NCBI GenBank assembly: GCA_934270705.1
Contig: CAKQQG010000034.1
Coordinates: forward strand, 1-16,026
Length of the DNA stretch: 16,026 bases
Reading direction: 5' to 3'
Origin: an uncultured Oxalobacter sp.
GTDB taxonomy: Bacteria > Pseudomonadota > Gammaproteobacteria > Burkholderiales > Burkholderiaceae_D
Shown here: positions 1-5,380 of the stretch, piece after piece
Layout: each line of letters starts with the position of its first letter
Position numbering within the stretch: the first letter of the stretch is position 1
Program-made: the position numbers and the translations under genes
The notes under the pieces: generated by a model
Database searches by the model: none
What the model saw: only the letters and a program-made list of their open reading frames with translations
What the model was told of the DNA's origin: nothing

Positions 1-1
1 G

Positions 2-142
2 GTCGATACCCTGTATCGACAGGTTGTTCGCTGGGATGTGAAAGCCATCGCCAACGTCGCAGGAATCGGCTATTTCTCGTCGGATCGCGCTATCGGGGAA
101 TATGCAAGGAATATATGGAATGTCGAACCGATCGAATTGTAA
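2..142 (+). CDS. glgP: Glycogen/maltodextrin phosphorylase, C-terminal end (partial)
   Basis: Only the last 46 codons are in the window; the reading frame is open from base 2 and stops with TAA at 140-142. The visible tail contains FSSDRAIGEYARNIW followed by NVEPIEL, which matches the conserved C-terminus of glycosyltransferase family 35 glycogen phosphorylases, usually seen as a GxFSSDRTIxEYAxxIW motif. Those enzymes use pyridoxal phosphate to release glucose-1-phosphate from alpha-1,4-glucan ends in the cytoplasm. The catalytic and cofactor residues lie upstream of the window, so activity cannot be judged here. The identification rests on this one motif but the match is good. No terminator follows directly; the first one is at 414-441, after a small ORF that may share the transcript. 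Confidence 0.85.
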   Translation, partial: VDTLYRQVVRWDVKAIANVAGIGYFSSDRAIGEYARNIWNVEPIEL

Positions 143-151
143 GCGGACCAT

Positions 152-199
152 TTTCCGTCATGGGCTACATGTAACGGTTGGTATGGTGTGTGACGGAAA
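152..199. repeat. 9-bp perfect inverted repeat between glgP and the small ORF
   Basis: TTTCCGTCA at 152-160 is repeated in inverse orientation as TGACGGAAA at 191-199, separated by 30 bases. It lies between the glgP stop and the ribosome binding site of the next ORF. It could fold in the mRNA as a long-loop hairpin or be a two-site protein-binding element. There is no T-tract after it, so it is not an intrinsic terminator. Its function is unknown. Confidence 0.5.
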
Positions 200-220
200 T
201 TTTGCTGGACAGGAAACGGT

Positions 221-397
221 ATGGAAAAACCGAAAACGCCTTATGAACAGGCCAGTCAGGAATTGAACGAATTTCGTGAAAGGCGGATTGCCGAGCGGCG
301 TTCCAGGCAGCGTGGCACGCCGGATCGCCGACGCAAGGCCGATGATGTCGATCAGAACGGTGGAGGCGATGCGATAACAAGACGGACATTGCACTAG
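221..397 (+). CDS. Small basic hypothetical protein (58 aa)
   Basis: ATG at 221 is preceded by AGGAAA at 211-216, a sensible ribosome binding site, and the frame runs 58 codons to TAG at 395-397. The product is hydrophilic and strongly charged: 12 Arg and 3 Lys against 6 Glu and 5 Asp. It has a Glu/Arg-rich helical-looking stretch at residues 14-30, then ERRSRQR and PDRRRK. There is no signal peptide or membrane segment. I do not recognise a family, and such a basic tail could bind nucleic acid, but that is speculation. It sits 78 bases after glgP on the same strand and is followed 16 bases later by an intrinsic terminator, which supports it as a real last cistron. The ribosome binding site and the terminator are the main support; chance cannot be excluded for an ORF this short. 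Confidence 0.55.
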   Translation: MEKPKTPYEQASQELNEFRERRIAERRSRQRGTPDRRRKADDVDQNGGGDAITRRTLH

Positions 398-413
398 CCG
401 TTATGACCGATCG

Positions 414-441
414 AACGCCGCGAGTCGGCGTTTGTTTTTTT
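414..441 (+). terminator. Rho-independent terminator ending at the methyltransferase ribosome binding site
   Basis: AACGCCG (414-420) and CGGCGTT (426-432) form a seven-pair GC-rich stem with a five-base loop, followed by TG and seven T residues (435-441). This is a classic intrinsic terminator for the small ORF and perhaps glgP. The T-tract ends one base before the GGAG (442-445) that serves the next gene, so it may act as an attenuator for that gene. Confidence 0.75.
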
Positions 442-453
442 GGAGATGGGTGT

Positions 454-1095
454 ATGAAAAATGCGTCGAAAGATCCTGGCAAGCCGGCACAGGTCTGGAA
501 TGCACTGTTTGATGGTCCCGGATATTTGTTCGGTACGCAGCCGAATGACTATCTCGTGGAAAAGCAGGACTATCTGAAGAAAGGACAGAAAGTGCTTTTC
601 GTGGCGGACGGAGAAGGTCGTAACAGTGTCTGGTGTGCGGCGAAACTGGGCATACAGGCCGATGCGTTCGATCTGTCGGAAAAGGCGGTTGCCAAGGCAA
701 GGAAACTGGCTGCCGAAAAGGGCGTCGATGTCCATTATACCGTTTGCGGTATCGACGAATGGGAATGGATTGACCGGCGGTACGATGCCGTAGTCCTGAT
801 CTTTGTCCAGTTTGCGACGCCCAATATGCGTGCACGCCTGTTTGCGAACTGCATCCGTACCCTGAAACCGGGCGGAATATTGATTCTTCAGGGTTATACG
901 CCCAGACAGCTGGAGATGGGAACCGGTGGTCCTTCACGTGTGGAGCAGCTTTATACCGAGGCAATGCTGCGCGATTATTTTGCGGCTATGGATATTCTAG
1001 AACTGAAAAGTTATGACGCGTATATCAGTGAAGGGGAACGTCATAGCGGCTTGTCGGCATTGATCGGTATGGTGGCACGCAAAAAGACCGAATAG
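454..1095 (+). CDS. Class I SAM-dependent methyltransferase, TehB-like
   Basis: A predicted cytoplasmic methyltransferase of 213 residues that binds S-adenosylmethionine. The glycine-rich motif I region appears as FVADGEGRNSVW (about residues 49-60, taking the acidic DGEGRN as the nucleotide-binding loop). An acidic residue at the end of strand 2 follows in DAFDLS, then a motif like YDAVVLIFVQF, and the LKPGGILILQGYTPRQL segment typical of this group. The family is related to TehB (tellurite resistance) and to small-molecule methyltransferases; the substrate is not known. I chose ATG 454 because GGAG at 442-445 precedes it at proper spacing. The in-frame ATG at 403 has no ribosome binding site and would place the terminator hairpin inside the coding region. 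It ends with TAG 67 bases before the next gene. Confidence 0.85.
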   Translation: MKNASKDPGKPAQVWNALFDGPGYLFGTQPNDYLVEKQDYLKKGQKVLFVADGEGRNSVWCAAKLGIQADAFDLSEKAVAKARKLAAEKGVDVHYTVCGIDEWEWIDRRYDAVVLIFVQFATPNMRARLFANCIRTLKPGGILILQGYTPRQLEMGTGGPSRVEQLYTEAMLRDYFAAMDILELKSYDAYISEGERHSGLSALIGMVARKKTE

Positions 1096-1118
1096 GCATT
1101 TTTACGGAAAATAATTGC

Positions 1119-1124
1119 TATACT
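1119..1124 (+). promoter_or_regulatory. Candidate -10 element for the zinc-ribbon gene
   Basis: TATACT lies 38 bases upstream of the ATG at 1163 in a short AT-rich gap. No good -35 hexamer is found at 16-18 bases upstream (GCATTT at 1096-1101 is the nearest at 17), so the call is weak. Confidence 0.35.
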
Positions 1125-1162
1125 AGCTATTTCGATTCTACTGGAAAGCGGGTTGTATTGTT

Positions 1163-1651
1163 ATGGCGATTGTGAAGTGCAAGGTTTGTGGCGAAGAAAT
1201 CGAGGAAACCGTCCTTAAGTGTCCGCGTTGCGATTCGCTCGGGCCGAAAAGAGGGAAAAGAATCCGGCTGATTCTGCTGTGCGTGATGGTGGTGATCATC
1301 GCCTTTTTCGGTTTGGGATATTACTTGCAGATGAATGAAGTCGAGAAGCCGTATGAGGAAGTGCTGAAGGAAAAACTCGATGACAAGCTTTCGCAGCGGG
1401 GGTTGACAGCTGTGCTCTTGCTGAGAAGCCGTCTGGACAATCCGGAATCCATGAAACTGGAAAAATCGATTTCCAATGAAGATGGTTCGGTACTTTGTTT
1501 CGAATTTACCGAGAAAGATGCGGCCGGCGTGACGAAGAAATCACGTGCGGCATTCGTCGATGGCGAACTGGATCGGTCGCCGGCAGGGTGGAAACTCTTT
1601 TGTGTCGGCAAGTCCATGCGTCCGATTACCGTCAGGGGCAGTACGTTCTGA
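1163..1651 (+). CDS. Zinc-ribbon, single-pass membrane protein of unknown function
   Basis: A 162-residue protein with three parts. Residues 6-23 hold two CxxC pairs (CKVC and CPRC), a zinc-ribbon pattern, here followed by a basic stretch (KRGKRIR). Residues about 34-54 are a hydrophobic membrane segment (LILLCVMVVIIAFFGLGYYL). The remaining 105 residues or so are a charged soluble domain. By the positive-inside rule the zinc ribbon should be cytoplasmic and the C-terminal domain periplasmic. I do not recognise the C-terminal domain. Zinc-ribbon plus membrane helix is a common plan in uncharacterised bacterial proteins, and no function can be assigned. The ribosome binding site is poor (GGAAAG is about 15 bases away), but the CxxC motif begins at residue 6 so the start must be close. 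A strong terminator follows 12 bases after the stop. Confidence 0.75.
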   Translation: MAIVKCKVCGEEIEETVLKCPRCDSLGPKRGKRIRLILLCVMVVIIAFFGLGYYLQMNEVEKPYEEVLKEKLDDKLSQRGLTAVLLLRSRLDNPESMKLEKSISNEDGSVLCFEFTEKDAAGVTKKSRAAFVDGELDRSPAGWKLFCVGKSMRPITVRGSTF

Positions 1652-1663
1652 TATCGTGTCCAT

Positions 1664-1706
1664 AAAAAACGCACCTGTACCGGAAGCGGTTCAGGTGCGT
1701 TTTTTT
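1664..1706. terminator. Strong bidirectional intrinsic terminator between convergent genes
   Basis: ACGCACCTG (1669-1677) pairs with CAGGTGCGT (1692-1700). After a single T/T mismatch, ACCG (1679-1682) pairs with CGGT (1687-1690) around a GAAG loop. Six A residues precede and six or more T residues follow, so the element can terminate the plus-strand zinc-ribbon gene and the minus-strand DUF2059 gene. Confidence 0.9.
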
Positions 1707-1770
1707 GTGGGCAGGGACAACGGAAGCGGATGAAAGCGCCTGCGTACCGGTTCGTCGTCCCGTTTTGCAC

Positions 1771-2262
1771 TTATTGGGACGGCATGCCCATGGTTTCGAT
1801 CAGTGCCGTATTCATACGGTTGAGGATCATCGCTATTTTCTGGTTCATGACATCACTCATTTTGTTCATGATCAGCGGCGTTTTCTGAACGAACATTTTC
1901 CCGGTCGGCGATTCGTAAAAAGCGATCAGACTCTGTATTTCTTCTTCCGTGAAGGTTTCACGGTAAATCCGGATGTAGTCAGGCAATGTTTTTTGCCAGC
2001 TTAATTCTTCCATAATGATCTGTTTGTATTGGTTCAGGAACGACTCCAGTGCCTTGCGTTTTTCCGGTGTGATACCATCGACTTGCAGAAGCGGTCTCAG
2101 GGTGGTTTCGATAATCGCATCCGTGTCGGAAAGAGCCGAGTCGCACAGCTTTTGTGCATCGGTCAGTACCAGCAGTTTTTCGATCGAGGTTTCCTTTGCC
2201 GGTTCGGCATGTACGTGAAGGGAAAAGGTGGCAAACAGCAGGATGAACAACAGTCGTTTCAT
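1771..2262 (-). CDS. Exported DUF2059 family protein
   Basis: A 163-residue protein with a short signal peptide: MKRLLFILLFATFSLHVHA, then a predicted cut near residue 19-20. The mature part is all helix by appearance. It carries the signature of DUF2059 in its second half: YRETFTEEEIQSLIAFYESPTGKMFVQK, in pieces YRETFTEEEIQ and YESPTGKM, followed by KTPLIMNKMSDVM. DUF2059 proteins are widespread exported proteobacterial proteins without an established biochemical role; location should be the periplasm. The start at 2262 is supported by GAAAGG eight bases upstream and by the signal peptide beginning at residue 1. It is convergent with the zinc-ribbon gene, shares its terminator, and is divergent from the amide hydrolase. 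Nothing in the neighbourhood points to a specific partner. Confidence 0.88.
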   Translation of the reverse strand: MKRLLFILLFATFSLHVHAEPAKETSIEKLLVLTDAQKLCDSALSDTDAIIETTLRPLLQVDGITPEKRKALESFLNQYKQIIMEELSWQKTLPDYIRIYRETFTEEEIQSLIAFYESPTGKMFVQKTPLIMNKMSDVMNQKIAMILNRMNTALIETMGMPSQ

Positions 2263-2546
2263 GGATATGGCCTTTCAAGGGTCGGATTTGCCGTCATGGT
2301 ATCTTGCACCGTGCTGTCGCACGGATAATGTGTCCGGCAGCATGGCCAGAGAGATACCCTTTGCGGTTCAGTCTTATTGTAACAGGGCGGAAACACGTTG
2401 TTTGCGGGAATTCGGTTTTTTCTTGATACCGGTAAAAGAGACGATCCGGAACTTGTCCGGAATACGTGAAACGACATTTGCCGGATCGGCATGTGTGAAG
2501 CCTGTGCATACCGGCAATGTGCGATAGCGGATAGAAAAGGGGATAC
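2263..2546. other. Divergent intergenic region
   Basis: This 284-base gap separates the DUF2059 gene (minus) from the amide hydrolase gene (plus) and must hold promoters for both. I see no -35/-10 pair near consensus for either direction. Two copies of the self-complementary hexamer TCCGGA (2445-2450 and 2456-2461) flank a five-base spacer and could form an operator or a small hairpin, but CCGGA is common across this window. No ORF with a credible ribosome binding site is present. Confidence 0.5.
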
Positions 2547-3644
2547 ATGAAAACGGGAAAGAAAAAACTGCTGGATGTGTGTTGTCTGCTGGCGATCGGA
2601 TGGGCCATGTCGATGATGCAGGATACATTCGCGTGTACCCGAATACTGTATGTTGGCGAACAGAATATGGTGGCGACGGGGCGCAATATGGACTGGAATG
2701 AGGACATGATGTCCAATCTCTGGATTTTCCCTCGTGGCATACAGCGTAACGGACTGGCCGGCCCATCTTCGATGCAATGGCGTTCGCGTTATGGCAGCGT
2801 GGTCGTTTCGGGATATGAGGCAGGCAGTACCGACGGGATGAATGAAAAAGGGTTGGTCGCCAATCTGCTGTTTCTTGCGGAGTCGGATTACGGGCAGCCG
2901 GTATCCGGTGAAAGCGTTTTGTCGTTGAGTTTGTGGTTGCAATATTTTCTTGATCTGTATGCTACGGTGGACGAGGCGGTTCACGCACAGCGCGCAAAAC
3001 CGTTGCGGTTGATACCATCGCCCGCAGTCGCCGGTGGTGCACAGCCGAAATTGCATCTGTCCATTTCGGATGCGACGGGAGATTCCGCGATTCTGGAATA
3101 TATTGATGGCAAGCTGGTCATCCATCATGGTCGAAACGATACGGTCATGACCAATTCGCCGGTATATAGCCAGCAGATGGCCATCAATGCTTACTGGAAA
3201 GAAGTGGGCGGAACGGCATTTTTGCCGGGAACGATTCGTTCGGCTGACCGGTTCGCGCGCGCATCGTTTTTTCTGGAAGCCATTCCCAAAAAACCGGTAC
3301 CGGAGTATATGCGAGGTGTTCCGGAGCAGCGGTACGATTATCAGGCCGTTGCAGAAGTCATGAGCGTGGCTCGTGCCGTCAGTGTACCGCTCGGTATCAG
3401 CACGCCGGACAAACCCAATATCGCATCGACGATATGGCGGACGGTATCCGACCAGAAAAACAAAATTTACTATTTCGATTCCGCGACACGTCCCAATACT
3501 TTCTGGGTCGCTTTCGACAAGCTTGATTTCAGCGAGACAGCACCTGTCAAAAAGTTGACCATACAGAATGGAGAAGTCTATTCCGGCGAAGTATCCGGTT
3601 TTTTCAAGGCGTCAGAACCGCTGAAATTCATGGGGGCATTCTGA
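2547..3644 (+). CDS. Exported linear amide C-N hydrolase (choloylglycine hydrolase / penicillin V acylase family)
   Basis: A 365-residue Ntn hydrolase. Residues 1-29 form a signal peptide (KKK, hydrophobic core, ending TFA), and the next residue, Cys30, begins CTRILYV. Signal cleavage here would expose it as the N-terminal nucleophile. Other residues expected in this family are present: Arg46 and Asp49 in GRNMDW, the GMNEKGL motif at 97-103, Asn203 in MTNSP and Arg235 in SADRFAR, matching Arg18, Asp21, Asn175 and Arg228 of clostridial bile salt hydrolase. Members cleave linear amides such as conjugated bile salts, penicillin V or acyl-homoserine lactones; the sequence alone does not settle which. 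The product should be periplasmic. AAGGGG lies just upstream of ATG 2547 and supports the start. The gene is monocistronic by position, between divergent DUF2059 and tRNA-Pro. Confidence 0.9.
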   Translation: MKTGKKKLLDVCCLLAIGWAMSMMQDTFACTRILYVGEQNMVATGRNMDWNEDMMSNLWIFPRGIQRNGLAGPSSMQWRSRYGSVVVSGYEAGSTDGMNEKGLVANLLFLAESDYGQPVSGESVLSLSLWLQYFLDLYATVDEAVHAQRAKPLRLIPSPAVAGGAQPKLHLSISDATGDSAILEYIDGKLVIHHGRNDTVMTNSPVYSQQMAINAYWKEVGGTAFLPGTIRSADRFARASFFLEAIPKKPVPEYMRGVPEQRYDYQAVAEVMSVARAVSVPLGISTPDKPNIASTIWRTVSDQKNKIYYFDSATRPNTFWVAFDKLDFSETAPVKKLTIQNGEVYSGEVSGFFKASEPLKFMGAF

Positions 3645-3680
3645 TGATGTCCGTGCCGCATACAAAATTATGTGTCAGGT

Positions 3681-3710
3681 ATGCCAAATCGCTGACAGGG
3701 CTGTTATAAT
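3681..3710 (+). promoter_or_regulatory. Promoter of tRNA-Pro with extended -10
   Basis: A perfect TATAAT at 3705-3710, preceded by TGT (3702-3704) as an extended -10, lies 11 bases before the tRNA. The -35 is weaker: ATGCCA at 3681-3686 with an 18-base spacer. An inverted repeat, TGTCAG (3673-3678) and CTGACA (3692-3697), spans the -35. Confidence 0.65.
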
Positions 3711-3719
3711 GAAAGACTG

Positions 3720-3798
<79 letters not shown>

Positions 3799-3805
3799 AA
3801 GAATA

Positions 3806-3841
3806 CGAAAGGGATACAGGAAGACCTGTATCCCTTTTTTT
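3806..3841 (+). terminator. Intrinsic terminator of tRNA-Pro
   Basis: A perfect 13-pair stem, AAAGGGATACAGG (3808-3820) with CCTGTATCCCTTT (3825-3837), closes on a four-base AAGA loop and runs into a T-tract to 3841. Read on the minus strand it is followed by a weaker T-rich stretch, so it may also end the Sel1 gene, whose stop is 18 bases away. Confidence 0.92.
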
Positions 3842-3858
3842 CGCCCGTCGTTATCCTG

Positions 3859-4719
3859 TTATTTCAGGATATCTTCGATGTCGAGTGACTGGGCCTGGCT
3901 GATCTGTTCGGGGGGCATGGCGCCAGAGAGTGTACTCAGGGCGTTTTGCGTATCCAGACCACGAGCGGCAGCCTGACGGAACAGGGCATAAGCCGCAATA
4001 TGATTACGCGGGACGCCTTGTCCATAGGTATAGGCCGTTCCGAGTGCCATCAATGCCTCAGGCAATCCCTGTAATGCGGCTTCACGGAACCAGAGTGCCG
4101 CCTGACGGAAGTTGCGCGAGACACCGTTGCCGCTGTAATAGGCGAAACCAAGACTGTACTGGGCATGTGCGTTGCCTTGCCGGGCGGCTTTTCTGTACCA
4201 CTCGAGAGCGGTCTGGCTGTTCTGGAGAACACCTTTGCCGGCATGATAGGCTGTTCCGAGGTTGTACTGCGCTTCGGTATAGCCTTGTTCGGCGGCCTTT
4301 TTCCACCAGTGTATGGCCAGCTGGTTGTCCTGCCGGATACCCTTGCCCGTGTAGTATGCGGTTCCGAGATTGTTTTGTGCGTTGGCCAGATTTTGTTCGG
4401 CCGCTTTTCTCCACCAGTAAACGGCGAGTTCATCACTTTGCGGTACGCCATCTCCATTGGCGTAGAGCAGACCAAGATTATACTGCGCACCGGGATTACC
4501 TTTTTCTGCAGCTTGCCGGTACCAGTAGGCAGCTTTTACCGGGTTACGCTTGACGCCGATGCCGTTGGCATACACGTCGCCCAGATAGAACTGGACTTTT
4601 ATATCGCCCTGTCGGGCGCGTTGTACAAGTGCCTGTACGTTATCCGCCGATGCGCTGGAAATGGATAATCCGAAACACATCACAACGACCATAACGGACA
4701 GAACGGTTTTGGAAAACAT
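3859..4719 (-). CDS. Exported Sel1-repeat (TPR-like) protein, six repeats
   Basis: A 286-residue protein. Residues 1-25 are a signal peptide ending in SASA, with mature protein from Asp26. Six 36-residue Sel1-like repeats follow in exact register, starting about residues 34, 70, 106, 142, 178 and 214, each of the form AAxxGxxxAQYxLGxxYxxGxGVxxxxxxAxxWxRK. A seventh start at 250 decays into a non-repeat tail ending DIEDILK. Sel1 repeats form alpha-solenoids that bind other proteins, in the periplasm in this case; the partner is unknown. I chose ATG 4719 rather than the upstream in-frame ATG at 4932 because the signal peptide starts there and AGGA lies eight bases ahead. The gene is alone between the hpf terminator and the tRNA-Pro terminator. 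No clear promoter was found in 4720-4933. Confidence 0.9.
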   Translation of the reverse strand: MFSKTVLSVMVVVMCFGLSISSASADNVQALVQRARQGDIKVQFYLGDVYANGIGVKRNPVKAAYWYRQAAEKGNPGAQYNLGLLYANGDGVPQSDELAVYWWRKAAEQNLANAQNNLGTAYYTGKGIRQDNQLAIHWWKKAAEQGYTEAQYNLGTAYHAGKGVLQNSQTALEWYRKAARQGNAHAQYSLGFAYYSGNGVSRNFRQAALWFREAALQGLPEALMALGTAYTYGQGVPRNHIAAYALFRQAAARGLDTQNALSTLSGAMPPEQISQAQSLDIEDILK

Positions 4720-4933
4720 GGCATTTCCTGTCAGAAACGGGTTTGTGGCTATCTTACCGAATTTCTGCGTGAAAAACATATGTACCGGTTCGGAATACCG
4801 TGCGGCAAAAGTGGCGAGGTATGACGGAAACGGTTCTGGCGCGATTGTGTGGATAGCACCGGCGTTGGCGTGGTGCGATTTTCCAGTGTAACACGGTGCG
4901 AAAACAGGTTGCCGGAAAACGGGAGACAGCAAT

Positions 4934-4960
4934 AAAAAAGGCGCTGGATGCGCCTTTTTG
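4934..4960 (-). terminator. Intrinsic terminator of the kdsD-hpf operon
   Basis: On the minus strand AAAAAGGCGC and GCGCCTTTTTT form a roughly ten-pair stem around a five-base loop and end in a T-tract, 16 bases after the hpf stop. The A- and T-tracts are symmetric, so it could also act on the plus strand. It separates the operon from the Sel1 gene. Confidence 0.88.
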
Positions 4961-4975
4961 ACGGTCAGATCGCCT

Positions 4976-5323
4976 TTATGATGCAGAATCTTCCAGAGGC
5001 AGGTTCTTTAAAGATTCGCGTGAATGCTCCTTGGACTTTGTTTTTGCCTTGACCAGCTGGCGGTCAAGTTTGTCCATCAGAATATCGATGGCGGCATACA
5101 GATCCTGTGCTGCACTTTCAGCATGCAGGGTTTTGCCGGAAAGATTCAGGTTGATTTCGGCACGTTGGCTTTTTTCCTTGTCGGGAACGTTGTCAACGGA
5201 CAATAAAACTGAAATATCGATGACGCCATCAAAATTCCGTTTCATTCGGTCAAGTTTGCTTTCTACATGGCTGCGGATCGCAGGCGTGATCTCGAGATGA
5301 TGTCCACTGATCGTAAGGTTCAT
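4976..5323 (-). CDS. hpf: Ribosome hibernation promoting factor (HPF/YfiA family, short form)
   Basis: A 115-residue protein of the HPF/RaiA family, which binds the decoding region of the 30S subunit in stationary phase and holds ribosomes inactive, as 100S dimers in the HPF case. The N-terminal 95 residues carry the usual beta-alpha-beta pattern: MNLTISGHHLEITPAIR, the VESKLDRMKRNF helix, AEINLNL and the LYAAIDILMDKLDRQL helix, followed by a polar tail. There is no long-form dimerisation domain. I chose ATG 5323 because AGGAG lies six bases upstream; the in-frame ATG at 5359 has no such site and would add residues not seen in the family. It is the last gene of the operon, 57 bases after rpoN, with a hairpin in that gap. 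The ptsN gene that often follows hpf is absent. Confidence 0.93.
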   Translation of the reverse strand: MNLTISGHHLEITPAIRSHVESKLDRMKRNFDGVIDISVLLSVDNVPDKEKSQRAEINLNLSGKTLHAESAAQDLYAAIDILMDKLDRQLVKAKTKSKEHSRESLKNLPLEDSAS

Positions 5324-5356
5324 ACATTTCTCCTTGATGATGTCACCCAAATTTTT

Positions 5357-5375
5357 CAAGTGTTGGCAACACTTG
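5357..5375 (-). other. Perfect hairpin between rpoN and hpf
   Basis: CAAGTGTT and AACACTTG form an eight-pair perfect stem with a three-base GCC loop on the mRNA strand, five bases after the rpoN stop and 22 bases ahead of the hpf ribosome binding site. It is followed by AAAAATTT, not a T-tract, so it is not a standard terminator. A role in mRNA processing or protection of the hpf message is an inference. Confidence 0.6.
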
Positions 5376-5380
5376 TGTTA

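Noticed and set aside
2259..3128. Minus-strand ORF of 289 codons over the amide hydrolase
   Set aside because: The opposite strand encodes an intact catalytic protein with signal peptide; the minus translation looks like random His/Arg-rich shadow sequence.
4720..4932. N-terminal extension of the Sel1 protein from an upstream ATG
   Set aside because: The signal peptide and a ribosome binding site point to ATG 4719; the extension has no such features.
5357..5380. Sigma-54 promoter (TGGCA-like) near rpoN-hpf
   Set aside because: TGGCA is present at 5364-5368 but the GC of the -12 element is missing at the required spacing.
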